Source: Typhlomys cinereus
Taxonomy: Eukaryota; Chordata; Mammalia; Rodentia; Platacanthomyidae
Direction: 5' to 3'
DNA length: 64,000 nt
NCBI GenBank assembly: GCA_023101885.1
Contig: JALPQD010000929.1
Span: forward strand, 62,001 to 126,000
Shown: piece by piece, positions 53,633 to 63,450 of the stretch
Numbering within the stretch: the stretch's first letter is position 1
Layout of the letters: each line of letters starts with the position of its first letter
The notes under the pieces: generated by a model
Told to the model about the DNA's origin: nothing
Databases searched by the model: none
The model's input: the letters and a program-made list of their open reading frames with translations, nothing else
Program-made: the position numbers and the translations under genes

Positions 53633-53723
53633 CCTGGTCGATGGAGTGCTGCGGCAGCTGGCTGAGCTGGGTGCTGACCACCCCCGCGTAGGTGCGCAGG
53701 AACTCCTCCTCGCTGGCGGTCAG
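53633..53723 (-). CDS. CTNNBIP1: Beta-catenin-interacting protein 1 (ICAT), middle coding exon
   Basis: 91 nt between a CCCCGCAG acceptor and a GTAAGT donor. It encodes LTASEEEFLRTYAGVVSTQL then SQLPQHSIDQ, plus the first base of Gly63. This is the helical domain that packs on beta-catenin armadillo repeats 10-12. Compared with the human protein as I recall it, VVNSQ is VVSTQ and LPPHS is LPQHS; the rest is the same. Confidence 0.98.
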
Positions 53724-53861
53724 CTGCGGGGACACCACAGTGAGGGGGCATGGCGCACCTGTTCCCCGCAACGCCTTCTCCCGCCTGGGCCTGCCAGGGC
53801 CTCCCCCTTTTGCCCCTGGACTCCTAGTCCTGAGATGTGACTCCTTCAGTTCCAGAGCAAT

Positions 53862-54512
53862 CACACACACACACGCACGCACATGCACACTCACAGACAC
53901 ACACATGCACACTCACAGACACACATGCACACACATGCACACTCACAGACACACAGACACACACGTGCACACTCACAGACACACATGCACACTCACAGAC
54001 ACACATGCACACACATGCACACTCAGACACACATGCACACTCACAGACACACATGCACACACATGCACACTCACAGACACACACGTGCACACTCACAGAC
54101 ACACATGCACACTCACAGACACACATGCACACTCACAGACACACACGCACAGACACAGACACACACGCACACTCACAGACACACAGACACACACATGCAC
54201 ACTCACAGACACACACATGCACACTCAGACACACATGCACACTCACAGACACAGACACACACATGCACATTCATAGGCACACACGTGCACACTCACACAG
54301 ACACATACATGCACACACACACACGCACTCACAGACACACACACATGCACTCAGACGCACACACACACTCTCACAGACACACACACTCAGACACACACTC
54401 TCACAGACACACACACTCAGACACACACTCTCACAGACACACACACTCAGACAGACACACACACTCAGACACACACACTCAGACACACATACAGACACGC
54501 ATGCGCGCACAC
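53862..54512. repeat. (CACA/GACACACATGCACACTCA)n array, about 650 bp
   Basis: Imperfect units of about 20 bp (CACTCACAGACACACATGCA) with variants. The 3' part (54355-54500) shifts to CTCAGACACACACTCTCACAGA units. It lies about 140 bp upstream, in transcript orientation, of the middle coding exon acceptor, so the pre-mRNA carries a long UG-rich tract there. The His/Thr and Cys/Val frames across it are artefacts. Confidence 0.96.
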
Positions 54513-54987
54513 ACCCCCACCATGAAAACCAGGCCCTGCCATGGAGGTCAAATCTGAAATCAGTGTCTAGTCTGGAAGAGAGTAGGTGGGAACAGAGTCC
54601 TTGAGAGCCGATGGTTGAAGGGCAACCCCAAGTCTCTCCTTTGTTTTTTGAAAGATTCCCCCGACCCTGCTTATCTGCTGCCCCGGAAGTGTCCATCCGG
54701 TCCATCTGCCCTGTACCTATCTCTGGGAAAGAAGTCTCTCGGAGGCTATGAGGGAAGGAAGCTCAGAGCCTTCCCATCTTTCTTGGTCTAAATTCAACAG
54801 TGGGGTAGAAGATTGCCCCAGCAATGCCCCCCAAACTGGACATGCTGGGCTCTGAGCCTAGGGAGGTTCCACGGGCACCAGACACAACTCACAGTAGCCC
54901 TCTGCCCAGACCAGGAGACCCGGGAGATGGCTGTGGGGACCCCGCTCTCTGCTCCACCCTCCTTCAGGGGACACTTGGGACACTCAC
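54513..54987 (-). other. CTNNBIP1: CTNNBIP1 intron, unique part
   Basis: The intron between the first and middle coding exons runs 54987-53724 (about 1.26 kb), half of it the CA-type array. This segment is unique and shows no other feature. Confidence 0.85.
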
Positions 54988-55083
54988 GTTTGACCCCATC
55001 TTCCTCAGCATGAGCAGCACCCGAACCTTCTGCTGGATGTACATCTCCTCCGGACTCTTCCCGGGAGCTCCCTCGCGATTCAT
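54988..55083 (-). CDS. CTNNBIP1: Beta-catenin-interacting protein 1 (ICAT), first coding exon
   Basis: The ATG at 55083-55081 starts MNREGAPGKSPEEMYIQQKV and the exon ends LMLRKMGSN at a GTGAGT donor (54987-54982). Joined with the two downstream exons it gives exactly 81 codons, the length of human ICAT. ICAT binds beta-catenin in nucleus and cytoplasm and blocks TCF/LEF and p300 binding, so it inhibits Wnt target transcription. This segment, the N-terminal part of the helical domain, is identical to human as I recall it. The whole exon extends to 55108 (acceptor CTCTCTGCAG), adding 25 nt of 5' UTR. Confidence 0.98.
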
Positions 55084-55108
55084 CCCCCTGGCCCGGCTCT
55101 GGGAACTC
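55084..55108 (-). other. CTNNBIP1: CTNNBIP1 5' UTR part of the first coding exon
   Basis: 25 nt between the acceptor CCCTCTCTGCAG and the ATG (GAGTTCCCAGAG...GGGGG). It shows that at least one noncoding exon lies upstream. Confidence 0.85.
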
Positions 55109-57960
55109 CTGCAGAGAGGGGGGCATCAAAGGGAGAAAGTCAGTCCACCCTTGAAAATGACATCTGTAGGTAATGCACCCCTAGCTCAAGAGGCCCCTTC
55201 CCACTGGGGACCTCAATTCCGAGAGCACCAAAGAGATGGCACAAGAAAGAAAATCACTCAATACTTCCGCAGCCTCTGGCCCAGCCGGCTGAGCAAGCGG
55301 CTCTCACCACGAGCGAGGACTGCAGGGGACTGGCACGACTCCTTCTGCAAGCCTCGGAGCCTGGGCCTGAACCCCAGAGCCCCAGGTTTCCACACAAGCT
55401 GTCGTACCAGGAGCGCTAAGGGACCCGATGGAGTCTTCGGATCAAGAACCCAGGAGGTCAGTGCCAGCCCCCAAACCAGAGACGGCACCCAGGGCGAAGC
55501 TCCGGCAGAGCGCAGCAGCAGCTCATGGGGTAGGTTCCAAGGGTCCCTCGAGAGGCTGTGGGGCAGACTGCCAGGCCCCCCCACGAGCCCGGCCCACCTC
55601 TTGGAGGACGGCTGTGTCCAGGTGTCCCTCGGACCCGACCTGCGGCCAGCCCCCGAGAGAGAAGCCCAGCGCGTCCTCCTCCAGGAGGAACCGGAGCAGA
55701 GGAGGCAGCAGCGAGGGGCTTGAGTTACACACTTGAACTCCTGGACAAGTCAGAAATAACGCAGCGGCAGCTGGTGGGGTGGAGCCACGCAGCTCTGGTG
55801 CCAAGGAGCTGCGCTCGGGGACCGGGGGACCTGGCTGGCAGAAGGACGCTCCTCATGCCACCATCCTCGGGGGCCCACGAGCCCTGCACAGGAGTTCTCC
55901 CGGGCAGGGCAGCACTCTGTGCCAAGGGTGTACCCGGGGGTGTGCCAGGGCCCGGGAGTGCCTCCCTGTAGTTACTTGTCAACGGCTCATCCCCCAAGGC
56001 TCACGGGGACCTCGGCCTAAACGTCCACACGGTAGAGGCTAAAACAGCTGGGGCTGACGTAACATCCGCACGAGGGATGCACTGCGGGACTTCGTCCAGA
56101 GCCTCCCTTCCACCTGAGGCTCCGGACTCCACACTCCGTCTTGGGTCTGCTCCCTGCCATTCCTTCCAGGCTCAGAAAGGGTCCTGAGTAACGACTAGGA
56201 GCCAGGGAAACGTGCGGCCACGACGAGCGCAGTCTCCCGGTGCACACCAGTCTGGGGACAGCTTTGCTTCCAACGGCTGAGCAGGACAGCAAGGTTCCAG
56301 GGCGGTCCGCTTCCCTCAACTCACCTTCCTTCCACTTCACACGTCACACTGCCTGTCTAGACCCCACACGGTCTCGGCCATGGCCCTGTCCAAGGCCTGA
56401 GCGCAGACAGCGTGGCCTGCCTTTGTTTTCTGATACCTCCGCCTGGGCTTCTACAGGGCCATAACCGCCTAACGCCCCCTTTGTCCCACCCTCCCCCCCA
56501 TACGCACTTCCTTTCCTCTATGCGGTGAGCAGAATGAGCTACATAGACTAGAAGAGATGACATCACTCCCTGCCTAATCCTACCTGAGACTGCACCGTGC
56601 GGTTCTGGCCAGGACCCTCTGAGGCCCGGCGCGATCAGGCTTGCTTCTGCTCCAGCCCACCCGCTCCCTCCACTCCAGGCTCTGCGCTGAGGGTCCCCTT
56701 GACCTAGTTGATTCCATCTCAGCTTAAAGATGTCTTTTCAGGGCTTGTGTGAGAACAAAGCCAGAGTCGGCTGAGTCCCGCCCCAGGGGCTCCTGGTCCT
56801 GTAGCTGTTCTCAGTGTCCTGATTTTCTGGATTCCTTGTTTGCATGTTGCTTCTCTCTCCATCCTTCTAGAAGGCCAGGGCTTTGTCCGCTCTGCGCACT
56901 GCCTTCCTGGAGCCTGGCTCCTGGCAGGCAGTTAGCAAGTGTTTGGTTGGTTGGTTGCAGTGTCTAAGCACCGTGACACACCGATCTGAAACCAAATGCT
57001 ATCGTGTTAAGAGACTGGCGTCTAACCCCGTGTCCCACCACCAAACTCAGCTTTCCCAAAGGATTCTCGCTTCCAAAGTACTTAGTGCGCTCTGGCCACC
57101 CTGACCTGGGGGGGTCGAAAGTGTTCCACAAAACCTCTGAACTGGGAAGTCAGGGTCCCCCATGAACAAGGGTCCAATTCTGTCCTGTGAACCCCGCTAT
57201 TTTCAGCTGAGCCATCCTGGAGAAAGGCACCATGGGCTTTTGGTCCAAGTTGGGGACCGGCCACTAGGTGCCGCCACACACAAAAGTACCAGCCTTGCGG
57301 GGCGTCCCGCACTCAAGAGGTCCCTGAGGGCTGCTGATCTCTTATTGGTTCAGGGGTCTGTCCCTACCCAGGAGAGAGGTCTAACGGGGGGACTGCCATG
57401 TCCCCGGGAACACTGACTCTTGTTTGGAAGCATGGCAAATGCCCACTGCAGGAACACCTCCTATTCTGCATGAGACAGCTATGTTGTGGGGCCAGCGGTG
57501 CGGCTCCTTCACCCCTGTACAGACTGGAGTCATCCGGGCCTGTCTGCTCCTGCAGCCTTGCAGTCCCTGGGGACACCTGATGGGGTGGGTTTCCATCAGC
57601 GGAGCTTGACTGGGTCTTTGGAGCCGGGCCATTTCACTCTGACATACTTGCCTGGCACGGGCTGTTTCTTGAGCCTCGGAAGACTCCTGACTCGGCATTT
57701 CTAAAAATTCTTGCCATCCAATGCTTTTTAAGCTCTGCTTGGTGCAGCCCCACGGGAAGGAATGCCTGGGTGGACCTGTGACAGAATGTGGAACTCAGAG
57801 CCCTTCAGGCTCTGGGCCAAACGCTCTAGAAACTTGACGGGCTGAACTGACCCTGCCCTAACCACGGGGAGGGAGTCAAGGTGCAGATAGGAATTACTGA
57901 AGAGGACAGTCGTAATCGTCCCCAGCAACACAGACGGCGCAGCCTGGTGTACGCGGGCGC
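55109..57960 (-). other. CTNNBIP1: CTNNBIP1 5' intron, unique GC-rich part
   Basis: No repeat or further coding exon recognised. Open frames such as 54824-55723 on plus are antisense to the coding exon and have no domain. Confidence 0.6.
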
Positions 57961-57964
57961 ACGC

Positions 57965-58475
57965 CAGCATGCTGGGGTTGCTGCCTATACAAGCAGAGGT
58001 GTTATTAAATTTTTATTGCCATTCTGATGAGCAGCGCATTAATCTCCCTGGAGAATTCCTGTTTTCTCCACAGATATCAAGACTCAGCCTTCATCAAAAT
58101 GTGCACAAATTACATAAGCTCAGACAGCAACTAATTAGAAACTATCCATATGCTCTCAGATGAACGATCCAAAAGGTTTCATAGTTCTGGCCTCGGCTAT
58201 CCTCACACACCCCATCGCTTACAACAGGGCAGCGTTTGCTTCTCTTCCACAACAAAAATTCTCAGTGTTAGATGCTCAAGTCAGAGCAGAGCCAGAAAAA
58301 GGAAAGAAACAACAGTCAGCTGTCAATTATGCAAATGACCGGGGAGGGGAGAGGTCTGTGGTCGCATATCACGTGGTAATAAACCATATGTTATGTATAA
58401 AGCGGGTGCTATGCCAGAAAATTCCATCTGAGGGACAAATGCAAATATTAAGGTTTGTATATTTGCCAAGGCTCA
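57965..58475. promoter_or_regulatory. Candidate conserved enhancer in CTNNBIP1 5' intron
   Basis: About 500 bp without repeats, AT-rich inside GC-rich flanks. It is dense with recognisable sites: a perfect octamer ATGCAAAT (58329-58336), CTAATTAG palindromic homeodomain site (58131-58138), CACGTG E-box (58370-58375), GCATTAATC (about 58037), TGCAAATATT (58440-58449) and GGTAATAAACC (58374-58384). It has the typical look of a vertebrate POU/homeodomain enhancer. It ends at a (CA)n tract. No alignment was available. Confidence 0.45.
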
Positions 58476-58480
58476 TTCAT

Positions 58481-58483
<3 letters not shown>

Positions 58484-58524
<41 letters not shown>
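58484..58524. repeat. (CA)n microsatellite
   Basis: About 40 bp of pure CA, with no SINE body attached on either side. Confidence 0.96.
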
Positions 58525-58526
<2 letters not shown>

Positions 58527-58639
58527 CACAAAGCCAGCAATTCTGAGCTTGTAGAAAGCTTGGCTGGTCAGGAAAGGATAATAGGAAGTGGCTTCCAACC
58601 ACCGAAAGATGCACATGGAGAGAGACCGTAGGACATGTG

Positions 58640-59010
58640 GCCTGAGAAGCCACACTATGCTCTCCGGGAGCCACATTTCTACCCGGATGGTGCTTGGACC
58701 AAACAGCCCCCACGTAATCTGTTTTTAAGCCTCCAGCTCCACGGTACTGTAGAAGAATTAAGAGGTCGTGTGGGAGAACAAGCCAAGTTGAGGCTGGGAG
58801 ATCTGGCCTGCCACAGTGGGTCTCTCTATCTGGGAAATGCAACCCAGGCAGATAAAGAGCTTGGAAAGCGGCCTCTCTTTGACAGGCTTGAGTGGCCCCG
58901 AATAAACACAGTGAACTGTGCTCATTTTTATTCATAAACCTGAAGCCAATGCTGTTTAAACGCTCACAGTTACAAGCAACAGAATGTCAGTTTAGAGCCC
59001 GGAGGGTCTC
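58640..59010. promoter_or_regulatory. Repeat-free block next to the enhancer candidate
   Basis: Contains TTTTTAAGCCTCCAGCTCC, GAAGAATTAAGAGGTC, GGCAGATAAAGAGCTTGG (GATA site), TTTTTATTCATAAACC and GTTTAAACGCTCACAG. Could be an extension of the 57.97-58.48 kb element beyond the CA tract. Inference only. Confidence 0.3.
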
Positions 59011-59147
59011 ACATCTTGCTAGAGAACTCTCAGATGCACTCGGCCGGGCCAGACCACAGTCCTCTGGTCCTTGAGGGTCCAAGGCCATTCTGGATGTCTG
59101 GGTTGCAGCGCTTGTCTTCCATCTTGTCTGCTTTAAAACATATTAGG

Positions 59148-59392
59148 TGGGCTGCAGAGATGGCTCAGGGAACTCTGCCTCGCAAGCAGAAGGTCCTAAG
59201 TTCATATCCCAGATCCCATGTCAAAATGCCAGGCAGACAAGGCAGCGGCCTGGAAGGCGGAGCCAGGGCAAGTCCAGAGCAAAACAAAGAGGAGGTAGAA
59301 CAGTCAAGAGTGATTCCTGAAGTCACCCTTGAGCCTCCGCAGGCAGCAGTGCCTCTGACACACACAGACACACAAACACAAATATATATATG
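59148..59392 (+). repeat. B2-like SINE, older subfamily
   Basis: GGTGGGCTGCAGAGATGGCTCAGG head, TTCATATCCCAGATCCCATG B-box region, body, and a CACACAGACACACAAACACAAATATATATAT tail. Confidence 0.85.
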
Positions 59393-59590
59393 GGGCCTGC
59401 GTGACAGCTCAATAGGTAAGACGCTTGTTTGCAAACCTGGTGGTCAAGTCTACTCTTAGTGCCATGGCATTCTCGTTCTCTCTCTCTCCACGTAGAGGTC
59501 AAAGGTTAACTTTTGGGAGTCAGTGCTCTCTTTCTACCATATGGGCTTCCAGGGATTGAACCTATGTGTGACTGCAGGCCAGTCTGGAGT
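59393..59590. repeat. B3-like SINE fragments
   Basis: GGGGCCTGCGTGACAGCTCAATAGG head (59393) with a CTCTC run, and an opposite-orientation piece (AGAGGTCAAAGGTTAACTTTTGGG ... GGATTGAACC, about 59490-59575). Confidence 0.5.
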
Positions 59591-59627
59591 GTGGATGAGC
59601 CCCATGTTTAAAAAAGAACAACCAAAG

Positions 59628-59985
59628 GGCTGGAACCATGGACCCCGGCTCTAATCCCAGCACTCAGGAGGTGGAATCAGGAGGATCAGACATGCACAGT
59701 CATCTTCGCCGATATAGGGAGTTCAAGGCCAGCCGGGATACTTGAGTCCACGTCTCAAAACCAAACAGGGCTGGTGAGAAGGTTCACGGGTAAAGTGCCA
59801 CTGCACAGGTTTGAGGGCCTGAGTTTGGATCTCCAGAGTCCACACAAAGACTGGACGTGGTGGTACCTGCCTATAAACCAGCGTGGGGAGGCAGAGACGC
59901 ACATTCGGGAGGGTCAACGGCCACCCCAGTCTGGCTGAAGCAGCGAGCTGAGGCTCTATCTCAGAAAATAAGGTAGAGCTCTACA
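59628..59985 (+). repeat. B1 followed by B4-type SINE
   Basis: B1 at 59628-59766 (CTCTAATCCCAGCACTCAGG, GTTCAAGGCCAGCCGGG, CTCAAAACCAAAC) and a B4-like unit at 59768-59985 (GGGCTGGTGAGAAGGTTCACGG ... GCTCTATCTCAGAAAATAAGG). Confidence 0.75.
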
Positions 59986-60034
59986 GAGGAAGACATTGGC
60001 TTTTGGCACATGTGTGAGTACACTACTCACAGGA

Positions 60035-60725
60035 ACATATATATATGTGTGTGTATATATATACACACACACATACATACATACACACACTATACACATA
60101 TATATACTATACGTATCCATGCATATATACTCTACACACATATATACTACACACATACATATTATACACACACTATACACATATATATACTATATGTATC
60201 CATGCATATATACTCTACACACATATATACTACACACATACATATATATTATACACACACACTATACACATATATACTATACATATACATGTATATATAC
60301 CATACACACATACACACATATATACTATACACACACTATACACACACATATATACTATACATATATGCATATATACTATACACTATACATATACATACAC
60401 ACATACACTACACACACACATATACTATACATATACATGTATATATTATACACACACTACACCCACATATATACTATACATATACATATACTATACACAC
60501 ATACACCATACACACACATATATACTATACACACACATACTATACACGTATATATACTATACATATATATGTATATACTATACACACATACACTACACAC
60601 ATGTATATATACTATGCACACATACTATACATATACATGTATATATACTGTACACACATACTATACATATACATGTGTATGGACCATACACACATACACT
60701 ATACACACATATACTATACACACAA
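60035..60725. repeat. (TATA/CACA/TACACACATA)n array, about 690 bp
   Basis: Mixed TA and CA dinucleotide blocks arranged in roughly 24-30-bp units (CACATATATACTATACAC...). It is flanked by unique sequence and an ID at 60752-60832 (GCTTGCTTAGCATGTGCAAAGC). Tyr/Thr/His/Ile frames here are artefacts. Confidence 0.96.
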
Positions 60726-60751
60726 ACAAAACAAAACAAACCACATCCCAA

Positions 60752-60835
60752 AGGCTGAGGTGAGGCTCGGCAGCAGAGTTGTGCTTGCTTAGCATGTGCA
60801 AAGCCCAGAGCTTGATCCCTAGCACACCACAGCCC
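60752..60835 (+). repeat. ID SINE
   Basis: GGCTGAGGTGAGGCTCGGCAGC, TTGCTTAGCATGTGCAAAGCCC, GCTTGATCCCTAGCACACCAC. Confidence 0.7.
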
Positions 60836-60924
60836 AAAACAGACCAGCATGTATGATACACATCTTAAAAACTTATGCTTAAAAACGTTTATACTTTTCC
60901 ACAGAGTTATAACAGACAAAAAGA

Positions 60925-61080
60925 CATCTCATAACTGTGAGACTTACATAGTTTATCTAAAATATTAACCCAGAGTCTGCATAAATATTAGATTAGCCCA
61001 AGGAAATGCAAAGCTACAGCATTTATTATAAAACCTGCATTTCAGCTGTCAGCCCAGAGGCACAGCACGTACCTTATGAA
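60925..61080. promoter_or_regulatory. AT-rich repeat-free block, candidate conserved element
   Basis: TAGTTTATCTAAAATATTAACC, CATAAATATTAGATTAGCCC, GGAAATGCAAAGC and CATTTATTATAAAACC in about 150 bp. It resembles homeodomain/POU/MEF2-type enhancer sequence. It lies 200 bp from the candidate 5' UTR exon. Inference only. Confidence 0.3.
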
Positions 61081-61270
61081 CAGGTATGAGAGAGGCCCTG
61101 AGGTCAATTCTCTCTACTGGAAACAATGGAAAAGAAAGAAAAGTAACCGAGGCTGGAAGAAGCAAGCATCACAAAGGCTGCGAGAAGGCGAGGAGACAAG
61201 CGCCCATTTATCACGACGCACGGCGCTGTCCAACGGCCGCGCACACACGGCCTTCCCGACGGGTCCTTAC

Positions 61271-61309
61271 CTGCTCCTGGAAATTAACTTCAGGCAAACA
61301 GATGCTCAA
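61271..61309 (-). other. CTNNBIP1: Candidate CTNNBIP1 noncoding 5' exon (39 nt)
   Basis: On the minus strand, CCCTCCCCTTACAG (strong pyrimidine tract plus CAG acceptor) precedes TTGAGCATCTGTTTGCCTGA and a further 19 nt ending CAGGAGCAG. A GTAAGGACC donor follows. Both splice sites are good and the exon is in the right place to join the acceptor at 55108. It contains no ATG. It may instead be a chance pair of sites. Confidence 0.4.
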
Positions 61310-62224
61310 CTGTAAGGGGAGGGCTGCGGCCAAGGAGAAATAGGGAGGAGCCGCCCTGTGGAAACACAGATCGGGGTCATGGGAGGAGCTGGGAGGGCCC
61401 AGTGGCTGGCGCAGAGGGACAGGAGCACATGCCCCACACGCCCTTAGCGAGGACCAGGGCGGCTGGCGGGAAGCCTGCAGCCACCGGCTCCAACGCGATC
61501 CAGAAATACCTGTGTGTCAGGCGGCCCAGAGAACCTGTTCCCCGCCTCCGAGACAGGGTGCTGACTGTGCAGCGGCCCGTCTACCTGCCCCACCAGGCAC
61601 CCCCTCCTCCCTGGGCTAGTCACCCCACCCCGCGACACCATGGACGAGAATGACTCACTGGAATAGCCAGTGGGCAGGTCCCCAGATGTGCACAAGATGA
61701 CCTCCCACCCTCCAAACACCTCGGACCCAGGTCCCTCGTGGTCAGCCTCAGCCTCGGCCTCCTGTGAGCTCCCACGGCCCTCTGTCTGTCGGGGTGAGGT
61801 GGGCATCTGCAGGGTCTGTGCCAACTTTCCCAGGCGCAGGCACATGCCGCAGGCACTCAGGGGGCACGGTCGAGGCTTATTTATCCAGACCAGCCTGGCC
61901 GCACAGCTACCTTTCCCAACACACCTCCTCCGGGATCACTGGCCCTGCCCCTCGGACCCCCAACTACATCACCGGGGTCACACGGGGCAGGCTCCAGGCT
62001 TTCGGCTCTAGGGCACATGGTGCTCGTGAGGCTCCGCGTCTCACCAAGTCTGAGATGGTTTCTCAGGCCTGGCTCTGAGCAATAGCCGGAAAGACCAAGG
62101 ACAGACCTTCTGGACGCCCCTCTGAAGCTCTGAGCCTGTGGTGGGGTCCCTCCGTCGAGAGGATGGCCGGAGAAGGAAGCGCCAGCACTGCCTCCCACCG
62201 CCCCCCACCCTGCCACCACCGCAG

Positions 62225-62545
62225 CCCTATAGGACCAGCCATTTATAGCAATTAATTGCTCTTTTCTTCCTCTAGATATCAAAGCACTGAAATACCAAGA
62301 AACCCTGGGGAACTTTCCGCCCGGGTCCCACATTCCTTCGAAGAAAGATGAAAAGAGAAGCTTCTCCCACTTCTGAGGGGCTTTCATTTCTTCAGCTGCC
62401 AGGACCACCAATTAGCCCTCCTGACCACAGGCTCAGGACCTTCCAAGAGGCATTTGTGATCTTAAGTGATGGCATCAGAAGCTGACTGTCTGGAGCTTCC
62501 CAGGCAGCTTTAGCAATTGTCACTTTACAATCGGGTCAACATTCC
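62225..62545. promoter_or_regulatory. Candidate conserved element with homeodomain palindrome
   Basis: Contains the perfect 14-bp palindrome AGCAATTAATTGCT (62247-62260), TATTTATAG-like and AGATATCAAAG (TCF-like ATCAAAG) nearby, CCACCAATTAGCCC (about 62405) and TTTAGCAATTGTCACTTTACAATCG (62509-62533). No SINE. A MIR-like end follows at 62553-62580. Confidence 0.4.
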
Positions 62546-62822
62546 CAGTCTACAGAGAGGGAAACTGAGCTCACGATGCCTCGGGCTGACACGCGTCACA
62601 CAACGACCACATTCCCGGAGCTCACACCAGAGATTTCATCACCTGCAGAAAAGACCTTCAACTCTTTGCCTCACAGGGTGGACATGAGGCTGTGTCAGCC
62701 AGAAGGGTCCAGTGGCTGCTTTACGGGCTGGAAACACCCCCACACACAAGCACACATGCACACACACTGCACTTGGCTTAAATGCTCTGTGGTCACTGCC
62801 TTGAAATCCCCTCCTCTTTTTT

Positions 62823-63038
62823 GGTGTGTGTGCACGTGTACACATGTGCATTTGCGTGTGACGGCCCAAGCGGCACTGTGAATCATCCTGGATTGCTCGA
62901 CTTCCTTATTGCACCACTCTGGGGTTTCCCAGCCTCTGCCTTCCAGGCCCAGAAGTCCAGGCTGCTGCCATTCCACCAGCTGTTTTGACGTGGGATCGGG
63001 GATGTGAACTTGTGAACCCTGAGCCAGCTCCTCAGTCT
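62823..63038 (-). repeat. B2-like SINE, older subfamily, head partly lost
   Basis: GTGTGTGCACGTGTACACATG tail, GAATCATCCTGGATTGCTCG body, GACGTGGGATCGGGGATGTGAAC and GAGCCAGCTCCTCAG head remnant, minus strand. Confidence 0.75.
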
Positions 63039-63079
63039 TCTCCTTCAGGTTTCCTCCTTCAAAAATTCATGATCACATG

Positions 63080-63450
63080 TGACGTGAGGGTGGACGCCTC
63101 ACAGCACGTGTGGAGGTCGGGGGTAACTTGATGCACTTTATTTGGGGTGTGGGTTCCTGGGACTGAACACAGCACTAGGCTTGCCCGGCAGCGTCTCTGC
63201 CTGCTGAACCATTCGCCAGTTGCCTTTTGCCTTCTTTCTTTTGAAGAGTCTCGTGTAACTAGGCTAGCCCTGAACTCCCCTCTCCTGCCACGTCCAAATG
63301 CCGGGATCATAGGCATGCGCGCCAAAGGCCTTATTTCATGTGTGTGAGTCCTTGCGCTCTTTTGTTTATTCATTTGCTTTTTTTCTCAGTGTTAAGGATC
63401 AAATTCAATCTCATACATGCTAAGCCAACACTCTACCACTCCCCAGCCCC
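63080..63450 (-). repeat. B3/B4, B1 and ID SINE fragments in series
   Basis: Minus strand: a tRNA-SINE piece (GGGTTCCTGGGACTGAACAC ... CTGCTGAACCATTCGCCAG, 63090-63220), a B1 (GTGTAACTAGGCTAGCCCTGAAC ... CGGGATCATAGGCATGCGC, 63248-63325) and an ID (GTTAAGGATCAAATTCAATC ... CTCTACCACTCCCCAGCCC, 63385-63450). Confidence 0.65.

Noticed and set aside
53692..54604. His/Thr-rich ORFs of 194-255 codons
   Set aside because: Simple repeat translation, antisense to CTNNBIP1 intron sequence.
59996..60792. Tyr/Thr/His/Ile ORFs of 237-260 codons
   Set aside because: Translation of the TA/CA array in three frames.
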